Assembly (NCBI GenBank): GCA_022925895.1
Contig: JAKSYS010000400.1
Span: 1-56,494, forward strand
Origin: Fragilaria crotonensis
Lineage: Eukaryota > Bacillariophyta > Fragilariophyceae > Fragilariales > Fragilariaceae
Length of the DNA: 56,494 bases
Direction of reading: 5' to 3'
The notes under the pieces are model-generated. The model made no database searches and was not told the origin of the DNA. It worked only from the letters and a program-made list of their open reading frames with translations. Positions within the stretch are counted from its first letter, which is position 1. Each line of letters opens with the position of its first letter. The position numbers and the translations under genes are program-made. Below are positions 13,401 to 25,166 of the stretch, piece after piece.

Positions 13401-16400
13401 ATGTTGTTCAATGGCAGGATATCTCCTCTCCAAATCTGCAACTACATCATTAACTTGGGTGACAGGGTAACCACCAGAGACAAATCACCGCCGTGCCAAC
13501 CTGTATACTAGGTTTTTGAATTGTAAAAACTGATATTCCAAGAAACGATACTCAAAAATGTGAGAAAACTGTCAATATTTCAAATGAAAGGTGGATTTTG
13601 ATACAGACAATGGAAACATTGATGACTTTGGGAACTTCCAAAGCTCAATATGCCATGTTGCTTCCTGTAGCCAGGAAGAGTGGTGTCATCCTCTAACAAA
13701 TAGGAAGGGAAACCACGTTGATTGATTACTTAATCTTTGCTTAACGTGATGGTTGATTCCTGCAACCCAGCCAAACAATCTCACTTCTTTGAGATGCACT
13801 ATCAAAGTGTTGGATATCGTTCAAATCCAAGCTGCCAGTCCTACAGATGAAGTCTATCATCCTGTAGCACCAGGACACAGACTTATTTGATCTTGAATGG
13901 AAACCGTATTGGGAACACAAGACAATGTTGGCTGGGCAGTGCCTCACTTTTCACAGAACTACACCCTCTGCAGAGCTCACTGGCTCATTAACTTCCAACT
14001 AGTTGCAGGTTGTCCACAGTGATGCAATTTTGTGGTTGTGGTGTGCCTCCTGTACAGCATTTACTGCAGTTCAAGAAGACAAGTTACCATCACCTGCTCT
14101 CAGCACCTCTCAAGCTCTGGCTAGTATGAACAAGGTCTTGATTCCTGAGCTCAGAAGCAGAAGCTACTGATTCCACTTCTCATCAATGAATTGAGTATGC
14201 CATGATAGCTTGCGCTGTTAGCACTCTGGTTGTGCGGCATCACCATACCAAACCACCAATACGTAAATGGTTGGCAACCGTGATATTCTCCTGACATTGC
14301 TTTGAAGTCAACTAGAATCACCAGTAACTATACATCCACGTTTTACATTACATTCATTCATTTCCAGGAAGAATTGGTCATGCCGCCATTGTCAACATGT
14401 AATTTAAAAGCTAGTCCACTGCAGCATCGGATCTGCTCTATGGAATAGATGCTTCCCCATCAATGATGGCATGATGGGGACAATCGAAAAATTAGTTCCT
14501 TGCAACTTTGTTTGCCATTCCAGAGCAAGTTCTACAATCCTCCCCCATTTCAAAGGGGTTCCGCGTCTTGCTTCATAGACTAGTATGTATCATCCACTTG
14601 AGGCTGGTTACAGTTTTCATACTCAAACGCATTTGGGGTCCTTGTTTGGTTTGTGATGCTGTCGAAAACGGTCTCCTTCACCCAACAAGCCATCACAGAT
14701 CCGTGCCTAGAACACAAACATTACTGCCATTTGATGCAAACACACCTTACCGCAGACTTGTGCAGGCTTCTCAAACACAATCTTGCTCGTTTCGATAACA
14801 ATGCAAGTACGTGCTACCATTGCATTATTGTCCCCTTTGCCATGCTTGCAGCCAGATGGTGTGGCATGCCAGACGCTGCAGTACAATTCCAGTCCAAAGC
14901 CTTACAAAAGCAACAACATGCATTTCACCTGAGTCCAACATTTGGTACATAGTCTGAGAGTTACCAAGGTTCTCCAACAAGCAGTTATTGGGCAGCGGTG
15001 CCTCTGCTGTCACAAGTGGTGCTTCTGATGAACACCCTACTAGACTCCGTAGTAGTCCCCGAGCGCATGTCGTTTTCTTCTTTCTAGCACTCTCAGCCAA
15101 TCGATGGATACCGAGGTTGACGACACGTACATCGGGTTTAGTGATGAGGATACCCTTTCCAGCACAGATATAATTAATTGTCGCCAAACTATTTTCCTAA
15201 ATCGGAAACATCTTCCATCCCTGCCGTGTGACTTATTAAATCTCAGAAAATGCATGGGGCATGTTATGTAGTATTGGACTTGGAAGGAAGGTCAACCCGT
15301 TCTTCAACCACCCTTAGTATCGGATCCAACCATCCAACTTGCCAGCTCCTCGTCGGAACCCCGTCACATCATTCAAAAGGACCCTTCTCAATCAGAGTTC
15401 TTGAATGCTAGGAGTGCATCTGAACCTCTTGGTGATAGGCAGATTGCTCCATTCTCCAACTCCGCTCTCCAACGCTCACAGTTGCTGATGTCCACCTATT
15501 TCATCGCACAGTTAACAGACCAGCAGCGATGTGTTTCTCTCTCCTCGCAGTGACAGCATACGCAGAAGACCTTGCTCTTGTGCAATCTAAAGTACAAGCA
15601 GCCCTCATAGTTGAGGGCTTCTTGGGGGTCATGATCAAGCTCCACTCCGCCGTTCGTCACGGTCTGCGAACGAAGGTGAGAATTGCTCAAATCGACTTGT
15701 TTGCGACTTAGCGTACTCTCGGTCTGAAGTTGGCAAACTTATTGTGCCTTGCAGATCGAGTCTTGCCCTGGGTGTCCTTCACTCAAGCAGCCACAACACA
15801 AGGTTGACTAACAGACAATTTCTTTGTCAACAAAGCATGACAATATTGCTCACAGAACCAAAAGAACCTCATACCCTCCACAGTGCATGATGTGTCCTTC
15901 ATGCAATTTTGTCGTTTATTATGCTGCACTCTTCGCCAACACCTTGATATCAATCTTGTCCGCATTTATCTCCAGGGCCCGGCTCATACTTGGCTTGATC
16001 TATCAATGGGAACAGACGGCTATACCAGCATATGTCCGACAATGGCACAAGGTCAGCATTCGTCTGACTTCGTTGCTCGTGACAATTGGCCGCGACAAGC
16101 CGAACTAACACCGGCGCAAACAGCAGCCATCTCTTCTGGTATGCATATTTGGCATCCAGTTTCCTGCGTTATCAATATTATTGGTACTGTCCTCTGGGAT
16201 TGTCATTCTCACCTCCTTCTCAGCTCCTTGATCCTCTTCGAACTCCACATCCTTTCCAGTCCTATGAGAGTCTTTGTGATTACCTGATCATTCTGGCATA
16301 TTATCCGCGTATTTTAGCACACCATCACCAAGTAGGAACAGAGTCATCGCTACTCTGAAGTAAGAGCTCGCAGTGGACGGCTACAAACTCCACTGTCAAT

Positions 16401-18835
16401 AATGCCCTGATGATGTAGTCCACCTGTATTATTTGTTTTTTCCCACCATTGTCAACAACTCTCTGCTGCTTCTCATTTGATGATTTGATCTCAACCTTCC
16501 AGGAGTACAGAGCGTCAAGGGTGTCTTTGATGCCTTGAGTCAAACCAATTGGGCCTAGCTTGTGCACCACTTTTATTATCTCCTGAGGAAACTGCATTTA
16601 TGCATGTGTACGTTTGTTGCTTTCCAGCATAGGCCTGCCAATTGATTATATTCATGCTGGTTGTTGTCTTGTTGCACTCCCATCAGTGACAAAGTTTGCC
16701 ATTATTATACTTTCCACGTAGAACATATATACCACAGTGGCTGGTGCATGTTGCCATCAGAGCTTGTGAGTGTGGTTGCCTCAATGATTCCCTCTGGTGG
16801 ATGCCACTAGCTAGTTGTGGGACCAGAGACAACATCATTTGCGAGCAATCCGCCCAAAAAGACCTCAACAGGGACATGGCTCCGACTTCAGAAGCATCAG
16901 CAATATGATCAACACCCCACACTTGTTATCACCCATACTTTTGTTGGCGTCACTTATCTCCGGAATATTTCATCTCAGTTGTTGTTTATGTTGCGCTTTT
17001 GATGAGAAATAGTCTACTTGCCCTTGCTATCAATGCCGAAGTGTTTTGATGAGAAATAGTCTACTTGCCCTTGCTATCAATGCCGAAGTGAATCTTCGAA
17101 CCATCCATTGCTAGATTTTCAAGCAAGTTGGCAACACATGCTCATCAGCTCAACACTCTTAAGATTGATCCAGTGTCAGGACGTCCAGCTTGGAGGCAGC
17201 TTTGGAGGCACTAAAGATTTTCAGGAAAGGAAACCTGCCAAACTGCTCCGGTAAAACGTCCAACAATATTGTCAACTCAAGTCTGGAAGAGTAGGCATAC
17301 CTTTGCTTGGTAATAACTCTTTGCCAGACATCTTGCACCTCACTCCTTCCTGGGTCATTTCTCTTGGCTTGTTTTAATATTCATTGAGTGTATTAACAGC
17401 AGAGCCATACGGTTTTCCTCTTGCAGCATCAAGTGCTGACCATTTCATCATGCAAGCAAGACTCCCATTTGGAGGAACAGTGAAGCAACACACCTCAGTG
17501 CAAAGAAGGAAACCCCGGCAGGATCTAGTACAGTACCTACAATTTCAATCATATCCAACAAGAATATCAGCCACTCTGGTTATTGGATTGATAATCAACA
17601 AGAGAGTAGCTACTTCACACGATTTGTCACACATAGTTTTAAACCCAAGTTGCAATTTATACCCATCACAGTTGCTTGGCATTCACAATGCTGATTGTGA
17701 GATATCTCTAGTACTCATGATACCTTTGGTAGCAATCGGATGACTGTTCCGACATGGATGGGATGCGCCAAGGATGGACCAAGATAGGAGGCATTTTCTC
17801 TGGCCACCGTCAAGTGGCCAAATTTTTGACTGAACAGGTTGAGGCAGCAGTTCTGGTTTTGATCAACAAGAAAGTTGATACGGCATCCACGGAAGACGTT
17901 GCGATTGCTCCATTTGTGCGTGGCACAACGCGGTCTTAATGTCAACAGCACTGATCTTTGAATTGTCCAGTTTGCAAATTTGATGCAAATCAAAGATGGT
18001 CCTGCAACCTGCAACCCTTGATTTACTTGCAGAGTCATGACTGTCTTGAGCCAGACTGCATTAATGCATCTCATCCTGAACCTAGTGGTGCTAGCAACAA
18101 CAGCAAGGAGCTTGACAGTATCCTTGTGGATGATGGCTGTGGAATCCACAGCCAACTGGGGGAACCTGTTGTCATTCAGAAAATTCACTGTTTTTCAATG
18201 TACATGAGATTCCGTTGAAATTCCGTCGAAAAAGGTTATACTGTACTCGGAGTAGTACGTATTTCACCGCCGTAAACAGGAGCGCAGACAAACCGACAGC
18301 CAGGCGGACAGAAACTGCGTACGCACCAAAACTGTAACAGAACATGATAGTATGGCTTGTTTCACCATGAGGCAATATATGGTAGGAGCACGTAGACTCA
18401 GTATTCTAAAATTTTAGTTGAACTGAGAAACTGCCTCCAATCCTCGGGCAGTCTCCTCAAAATAGAACAAGAATTCGGTATGATCCATAAATCTATATCT
18501 TCGACAATCTGTTTCATTCGCATCTATTTGCACTACGAGGCCGAAACGATGAAGAAGCAACGAGAATAATTGAAGGTGAGCTGCACGTTGAACAGATTCG
18601 TCTTTATCGGTCTTGCATTTCCGAAAGTACCGATAGCGTCTCAGACGTTATACTCCTGCTGCTGGCGTTTCATTCTTTGCTGCCATCAGAACAACGTCCT
18701 CTATTGCAGGCGAGACAAAGCTTTGCACAAAGCCAGCATCAAAGTCAACTACAGCTCGGTGGGTTTTGAATTCCTTCCTGACGCGTTCAATCCGAGGCAA
18801 GGTGAGTGCTGTAGGAATACTGTCCTCGCAACTGT
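10474..18835. other. Long AT-rich stretch without a recognisable gene; probable degenerate repeats
   Basis: No open frame longer than ~160 codons occurs here and none shows a domain I can name. Frames switch every few dozen codons, as in decayed mobile sequence, but I could not match a specific element. A 47-bp tandem duplication sits at 16997-17090. At ~18490-18760 on the plus strand a stop-free frame of roughly 90 codons without an ATG (containing HVEQIRLYRSCISES and LLLLAFHSLLPSEQ) could be a gene fragment. Confidence 0.5.
16997..17090. repeat. 47-bp perfect tandem duplication
   Basis: The 47-bp unit starting TTTTGATGAGAAATAG and ending CAATGCCGAAGTG is present twice head to tail with no mismatch, at 16997-17043 and 17044-17090. 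It lies in non-coding sequence and looks like a recent slippage or duplication event. Confidence 0.9.
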
Positions 18836-21751
18836 TCAGGTTTTGTTGATGAAGGACAAAGTATGCACATATGTATGATCGTGCCCGTCGAAAGCTTTCG
18901 CACTGTCACTGTTTTGAGGACATCTCTGCTTGTACATTCTTTCACTAACGCCTTGAAAGATGTCTTTCCCTTTTAGAATCCAGTGGCATTTTGCGGTAGA
19001 CACTCTTCGACACCCCCAACTGTATTCAATTCCCTCGCCGGCCATTTCGGCGTGGAACTTGGAGTGATGAGGACCGAAACTCCAAGTGCATGTCCCACAT
19101 GCTGCAACGCTGTCATCTCTTCAGCAAAGTCAAGACACGATGCCATCAGATATTTTAAGCTCCAATTTTCGGCATCCTCCATATCTTCACCATCATTCTT
19201 GTCCTTCGCAATATCCATTGTATACTTGTCAATATTGCCTTCATCTATCCATCCTCGCTCCCAAAGGACTTGCATGAGACCTTTCGGCTGGCCTAACCAA
19301 CCTTTTTTCTCCCTTGTCCTTTCCACTTTTGGATCCAAATTGTTATCCCTTGCAATCTGTTGTAATTCGGTCAGGCGATATTGGCGGCGATTGCTCAAGA
19401 TATTGAGTGGAGCGAGCTCCGATTTGAGTTCAGCGATGGTTTTGTTTCGCATTCGCGGAATGCCTGCCGGAGATGGGAGTATGCGGTCATCACGGTTAAG
19501 TTCCCGTTCTTGTGGTGACATCCAGAATGGACCATCATCCTCCGAGGTAAACACAAAAGATTGTGTGTCGCCAACGTTTAAGGTTCGTGCAGCATGCATC
19601 CCGAGGTACCCATCGTGTTCCTTTATTTTTGACTCACGCATTATTGGTTGTGCTCCTCCATAGCTTCTATTCATACTGTAAGCATCTAGACCGCCCGTCA
19701 ATTTCTTTGAATGTCCCTGCGAATGATCAAACAGAAAACGAAGTCAAATTGGGGGTATATAACTTTGATGCAGTCGACGCAGTCCTCAAACTGCATGCTC
19801 ATGTGATTGTAAGTCCAATACCCTTCGTTGTTTGCTCCCAATTCGAAACTCACAACAAATGGCGATTCTTCCAGGTCTTTCTTGGACACTTGGCCATGAA
19901 CTGCAATCGCTGCATCAAGGTCAACATAGTTATGACCACGACGAGTCTCATTTATTTCTTCCATCTGAATCCGACTGATCGGAACTCCGAATCCGGTTTC
20001 ACGCGATTGAATTGCGGAGAGCATGAGGCTCATTCCGTCCGTCTTTGGCAAAAGTGGACGTTGACCTAGTGGCCCAACCCATTGGCGTGATTTGAGCAGA
20101 AACTGGTTGAACACGCTTTCATCTTGGCCGAAGATCATCAGTGGTTTCAGACCTAGCGGCTTGCGAACGCTGAGGTTCCTCCAAACATACCAAAGCCCAT
20201 TTCCTCCGCAACCGAATGAAGAAAATCAAAATCGTCCACGTGGAATTCAATCATTTCTTTGCCCGAAGGCTGCTCTTGGTAAGAATATCCTTGACCTCCG
20301 ACGTCGTCTGAAATTCTTTCTCTGACTTCCACTTTTCCACAGTTTCTCTTCTCACTTGAATCCATCGATGGGTTCGAGGTTCAAGCTTCGATAGGTATTT
20401 CGTGCAGAACTCGTTCCGGTGGAATACGACATTGGGTCTCTATGCCCATCAACAAAGAAGGATTTCTTGCGACTGTCGTAATGAAAGCCGAGACGTCGAA
20501 GCCATCGCCAGGTTGTCGTCAATGAGATAGGAGAATCTAGATACGTCTGAAGGAGGCAGCAGTCTTTAATTGTAGTACTAGATTCACCGTTCTCGTTTGT
20601 TGCATTCTCCTCCGTGTCATCGTCATTCACCTGCGAACAATAGTTAGGAATTATCTTAGTGATCAGCTCGTTACGTGCCGATTCCACTGTTAGGTCAGCA
20701 AGGCTTCCAATACAGTAGTCAATCCATGGTAATGTGATTTCTTCACGGAAGTACTCTAGAAGATCAGGGAGTGGTTTCTTTTGTTTATGTATCTTCGGGT
20801 CTGGTAACGGAAAGTGCTCGCGATTCGCTCGCAGTAGGATATTCCAGCCTGCAACTGTAAGCTTGCTGGTTGCGGCTTCAATGCCCATCCTATTGCTATC
20901 ATAGACAGCCTGGGAGCAGCAATCTTCTACCCACCGAGCAGAGTTCATCTCCTCCAAGGCCATGATATATGCTAAGCAAAGAATGGAGCATCGCTGTCGT
21001 ATTATGAAGATATCATACGGAGAACAGAGATTGTCTACATCATGCTTATCAATGAGGTCTCTCCACCCGTCAGGACTTCTATTGACTTGCTGCAGCCTTT
21101 CTATACGTTGCTGAAGAACATCAACAACGCTTCGGTTGTCGGTTGAGCTCCCAAGGAAGAGCTTTTTTGCCTCCGGACTGTCCCAGTAGCTCTCTACCGA
21201 GATAATTGCCGAATCAGATCCAGAAGCAAGTTGAGAAGCCTTTGCTTTCTTCTGACTACCAGGAGATTGTGCCGCAACAGCTGCACCTGCTTCAGCTTTC
21301 CTCTTTGCTCTCGATTGATATGAATTTCCGTCGTCAGATCCACAATTTCCGATGAACCACGTGCCACACTATAGCGATCATTTATTCCTGCGTCTTGCAA
21401 CAGAGACAAGAAACATTTCTTTCCATCTGGCGGACGTTCGACCAATCCTCCGGGATCTGTTACGTAGTATCCCCAGATCTTTCGTTTTGGATTGCCGAAG
21501 ATATCAAGGCCTTTGGCTGACCTCCGGAATCGGCCAGTATCATTCAATTCTGTGAAGTCATCAAGTGTTGCGCCTTCGCATGATGAAATTGCTTTGTTCA
21601 ACATGCCTCTATCGAATCCAAGGGCCTTGAGAGTTGGAAACTGGGCATTGATTGCACGGAAATAGAGTTCGTCTGACAGCCATTTGTCTCGGTATCGTTG
21701 TTGCTTGGTGATTTCAAGCCAACACTGATAATACGTTGCGAGCGTCTTCAT
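18836..21751 (-). mobile_element. DDE-superfamily transposase gene (large, frame-broken)
   Basis: Read on the minus strand, this region encodes one ~950-residue protein spread over shifted frames. An N-terminal block (KTLATYYQCWLEITKQQRY to ~21320) passes into a Ser/Lys linker, then ARWVEDCC, TTTWRWLRRLGFHYDSRKKS with VDGHRDP (~20470), then the catalytic-looking core IFGQDESVFNQFLLKSRQW (~20120) and FELGANNEGYWTYNHM with VDCIKVIYPQF (~19770). Next come GWLGQPKGLMQVLWERGWID (~19270) and a C-terminal AGEGIEYSWGC (~19040). I recognise this order (a helical WRWLRRLGF region, a DES motif, a GYW/NHM motif, then GLMQVLWERG) from multi-copy DDE transposases of diatoms and fungi; the exact superfamily is not certain. 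Frame changes lie near 21320, 20350, 20290, 20190, 19700 and 19030. No in-frame stop interrupts long blocks, so the copy may be recent. Terminal repeats were not identified. Confidence 0.75.
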
Positions 21752-22201
21752 TATGTCTCAACTGCCGACCCTCGCAAGTTAAACTCTGCCTTGAAGTATA
21801 TTATTGATCCAGTCGCAACAAAAGGCTCGGCAGTTACGAAGTGTAAGTTGGTGAAGTTGTCGTTACAATATCATGGTCCGAACAACTTTTTTTGGTGTGG
21901 TTTCGATCGTCTTGTTTCGATGTGCGAGGCTGCCATCCCCTGGCATAAAACGAAGACGTCACGGATTTTGTACTGATCCTACACGAGTTGCACTATATTT
22001 TGCTACGAAGCGAAACAAGCCATAGTGTTTTATTTTCCTGGGGTGTGATTGACGTTTCAGATCAACCCCGCTTGCCTATGAGTGCAACGCAACTCTGCAT
22101 TTGAGTATTGAGCACGGTAGTGAGACGGAGACGATCCGCCCAATAGTTTCCTTAACTCTCGCAGCTGGCACAGGTACTTAAGGCCTACATCCCCTGGTAT
22201 C
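21752..22201. other. Gap between transposase and gag-like ORF
   Basis: These 450 bp lie between the start of the transposase (minus strand) and the start of the GC-rich ORF (plus strand). Composition shifts from AT-rich to GC-rich around 22050-22200. It may contain the leader or LTR of the downstream element. I found no gene or clear terminal repeat. Confidence 0.3.
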
Positions 22202-23068
22202 ATGGCACAGCAGCCACCAAACAATGCGCAAGGACCAGCTCCCACCAACTATTGGGAGCTGTGCTCAAGATTAGACTATCAGGCCGGTGAGCCAATACAT
22301 GGTCGTTTGGTAGCCAGGTATCGATTCACGGAGGTACCCGGCGCAGGCCTCAGCAATCGGCACCCCATTTCCTTTCTATGTCTTGCCCGCAAGGTGGACG
22401 TAAGCGTGGAGTTTCGTATTTTGTATCATATGATGCAATTTTTTGAATTGCCTGGAGATGGGGGGATGGACGTTGCAGATCTCAGCATGGGCCTACTGGT
22501 GGGCAACATCCGTGCCGCCCAAATGCCAGTCGTGGAGGTTGATAAGACCCACTTCTCCTTGATCGGTGCGGGCGTGCAAGTACGTACAGCAGCCGTCATG
22601 CCCGATCACCTCCGAGCCGTCGGAGCGGAGAGGTACCTCGGTCCGTACTATGCAGCAGACACACCGAACACGGAGCTGATCCGCCCTCGGTACACCCAAG
22701 TGCTCCCGCCAGCACGTTATGCCGCCACGTTGGTCCACCGTGTTGGTGTGACTCGCTCCTGCAACCGCATATCACGAGCTGAACGGCATGCTCGAAGCCA
22801 ACGGGGCACTGGAGGCGTGCGCGGACATCGTGGCCTGGCTCCGGGTGGCCTGCACGGCGTGAGGCGGAGCCGGGGAACTCGCGGCCAAGACAGCCGTGCC
22901 ACAGACGTACCACCTGTTACTGCCGCCCGAGCCGGTTCTTGGCAACTGCGAGACATAGTCGCGCCCAACAAGAGGCAACCACCGCAGCACTGGAGCACCA
23001 GAGGACTTGTCCGCGTCCACATCGCGCGTCTGGAAGCGTTTCTGCACCGACAAGGGCATCAGCCCTGA
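22202..23068 (+). mobile_element. Gag-like ORF of a retroelement, fused downstream to recombinase remnants
   Basis: The ORF opens at ATG 22202 (MAQQPPNNAQGPAP) and is markedly GC-richer than its surroundings. Its first ~180 residues (PISFLCLARKVDVSVEFRI, MQFFELPGDGGMDVADLS, VRTAAVMPDHLRAVG) resemble the gag-like proteins that precede polymerase genes in diatom retroelements; this is recognition by pattern, not by a named domain. At ~22770 the frame shifts: a parallel frame reads ELNGMLEANGALEACADIVAW then AAKTAVPQTYHLLLPPEP, which looks like the proper continuation. From ~22980 the sequence turns into the N-terminal part of a tyrosine recombinase. No reverse transcriptase lies between, so the element appears internally deleted. 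Confidence 0.5.
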
Positions 23069-23787
23069 TCTCCATGATCTTCCTGGTCATTGTCCCCTCC
23101 TGCTCCTCTTTGCGCACCAGTATTGTACCGGGCCCATTGCAACCGGCGATCGGCCCGTCTGTTCTTCACAGTCGAGGACGACGCCATCCGCCACGGGGCG
23201 CACCAGGTGTTCACCCAGCTGGGGGCCGCAGACCATTGCCTAAACGCCTTCAGTGAGTTGGACTTTCGCCTCCACGCCATCCTCCAAAGCCTGGAAACGG
23301 GAAGACCCCCCGCCGACTCGCGTTAATTCTCACCTGCTTGCCAATGTGTGCCAGGCCCATCACCTGGCTTTTGGACCACCCCCGGGGTTCCCTACTATCT
23401 GCCGCAAGCAATTGCCTCATGCTCGCATTTTACTTTCACCTCCATCCTGGCAATTATAGTGGCACCCTTCACACCACTGCCAACGATGATCGCTTCCGTT
23501 ACCAGGACGTGGGTGTTTGGATCGGCCATCGCCATTTGGATCCTGCGAGATGTACTGCCACCCTCCACGTCCAAGCTCAGCCTGTCATGGCCGGTGTCGC
23601 CGCCATCATGCTTCGAGGCGGCGACTTCCGCCTCAACATCCCACCCTTCCCTGCCCCGGCCTCCCTCCGGATGCCTGGGGCCCCTCCCTTTCTTGACCCT
23701 CACCTGGCCCCAATGGGTGGAGGAAGTGCACCAACAACACATTCATCAGGCTGGGGCACCCCCTTGAAAGGCCGGCGTGCGCTGTAG
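22985..23787 (+). pseudogene. Tyrosine recombinase (Crypton/DIRS-type) remnant, 3'-truncated
   Basis: Across three frames the plus strand reads a core-binding domain, RVWKRFCTDKGISPDLHDLP (~23025), FAHQYCTGPIATGDRPV (~23115), then FTVEDDAIRHGAHQVFTQLG (~23165) and LNAFSELDFRLHAILQSLE. The start of the catalytic domain follows: CLMLAFYFHLHPGNYSGTLH (~23415) and FRYQDVGVWIGHRHLDP. In this family the segment around HLHPGNYSG normally carries the catalytic Arg (LRPGEYSG-like); here it is His. The HxxR and Tyr regions are missing, because sequence similarity ends by ~23790. Stops and frame changes near 23150, 23326 and 23590 confirm decay. It is contiguous with the gag-like ORF upstream, which fits a collapsed DIRS-like element or an insertion of a Crypton. 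Confidence 0.65.
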
Positions 23788-23790
23788 CAT

Positions 23791-24542
23791 AGTAAAGACG
23801 CCGCTACCGCCAACGCATTAACGTAGTCGGAGTTCGTGTTGGAAGCGGGAGGTCCCGCTAGTAGTAGCACCTGATAGTGTTAAAAGTTTAAACTACACCA
23901 GACTCCAGAGAACGCAATTTACGGTAGAACTGTACCAGGTCGTATGGGTTGCAGTTTGCAAATGGTGGGGGCGTGACGAGCCACAGACGGCGTCCTCGGG
24001 CTGGAGATCCGGTACTGTATGCATACGAGGTACTAGTAGTAACGTCATTCGAGATTTGAGAACTGAGAACACAAAAGTGCCATTTTCAAGTGTGAAGTAT
24101 GATTGCTCGTTTGTATTTGCGATTTGTACGACGGTACAAGTGTCATGTTTGCGGCGTTTCCAATACTGTGACTGGGATTTCAACAGAGAAGTGCCATTTC
24201 TGACGGAGAAGTTTGATCCTGTTTTTCTACATAGGTGTCATGCAGGTGTCAGTGAGTAGAATATTTTAATATACAATAGGGGGTCTAGTGAATACAATCC
24301 ATTGCTGCGACCTCGTTTTATTCCATGAATGGCACAATCATTACCGGTATACCTGGTACAGAACGTCATGCGGCACCTTATGCTGGTACTGAATTACGCG
24401 ATTCTACTGGTGAGTGAGATTCATGTTCCCCAATCCGAAAATGCATTTAGCTCTTTCTATTTCGGTTGTCCTCTCCTAAACTCCAGAACGCAGTGCTCAC
24501 AACTCGGAGTCATCGAACCTCATTGCACGGAAACAATTCAAA
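23791..24542. promoter_or_regulatory. Intergenic region upstream of the Tyr-Trp motif gene
   Basis: No gene is supported. Around 24335-24420 there is a cluster of ACCGGTATACC and GGTAC/GTACT words 120-210 bp before the next start codon, like clusters found before the DnaJ and p25 genes. Confidence 0.3.
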
Positions 24543-25166
24543 ATGGCGCCAAACACGAAACAACTCAACCTCGTCGTGAAGCAGTTATCGGCGGCTGATC
24601 TCGGTGTTACTAAGCCTGTCTTCCCTCCGCTTACACAAGAAAGTCCGTCGCACGAAGCTTGCGTTGACGTCTCCAACTACTGGGACTGGAGCCACGAACC
24701 TGACGAATCTGATAACTATTGGGATTGGTCCTCCAATCCAAAAGAAGATATTGTTTCGTCCACTCATATTATCTCGAACCTTGAGAAATTCCAGTGTCAG
24801 AAGTCTGAGGTTGTTTGCTCTGGTGTTGACTCGAACGATTACTGGGACGACAGAACTCCCAAGGACCGTGAGCCTGTTACGGCTCAACACGCAAACGAAG
24901 AAGCTGCCGATGCCTACTGGGAGTGGTCTCCAGTGTACGAGCACGCCGATGCCATCCTGGAGCGTCCTTCTGACAACAAGATCTCGAAAATGATTGCGAT
25001 GATCCTTGACGATGAGAGGGCCAGGCAGATGCTTTCGTCCCAACGCATTGTGGACAATCTAAAAAGAAGTGGTTCCCACACATATTGGCATGAACCTGCC
25101 ACCACATCTCACATTGATTCCTCTCATTATTGGAATCCATACGTGGCACCCGTCCATACCGCCTAA
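24543..25166 (+). CDS. Small protein with six Tyr-Trp motifs, unknown function
   Basis: An intact 207-residue intronless ORF (MAPNTKQLNLVVKQL...) of typical genic codon use. Six Tyr-Trp pairs occur at residues 46, 59, 100, 125, 181 and 196, most followed by acidic or aromatic residues: SNYWDWS, DNYWDWS, NDYWDDR, DAYWEWS, HTYWHEP, SHYWNPY. Between pairs four and five lies a short predicted helix (SKMIAMILDDERARQML). There is no signal peptide or membrane segment, and the acidic composition suggests a soluble cytosolic or nuclear protein. The regularly spaced aromatic motifs look like repeated short linear binding sites. I do not recognise a family. It stands alone between a retroelement relic and a GTAC-rich spacer. 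Confidence 0.75.
   Translation: MAPNTKQLNLVVKQLSAADLGVTKPVFPPLTQESPSHEACVDVSNYWDWSHEPDESDNYWDWSSNPKEDIVSSTHIISNLEKFQCQKSEVVCSGVDSNDYWDDRTPKDREPVTAQHANEEAADAYWEWSPVYEHADAILERPSDNKISKMIAMILDDERARQMLSSQRIVDNLKRSGSHTYWHEPATTSHIDSSHYWNPYVAPVHTA

Noticed and set aside
14508-16358. Several overlapping plus-strand ORFs of 90-134 codons
   Set aside because: They switch frames, lack domains and have skewed Cys/His/Ser composition typical of random translation of AT-rich DNA.
18983-19663. 226-codon plus-strand ORF
   Set aside because: It is the antisense shadow of the transposase C-terminal half, which carries recognisable motifs on the minus strand.
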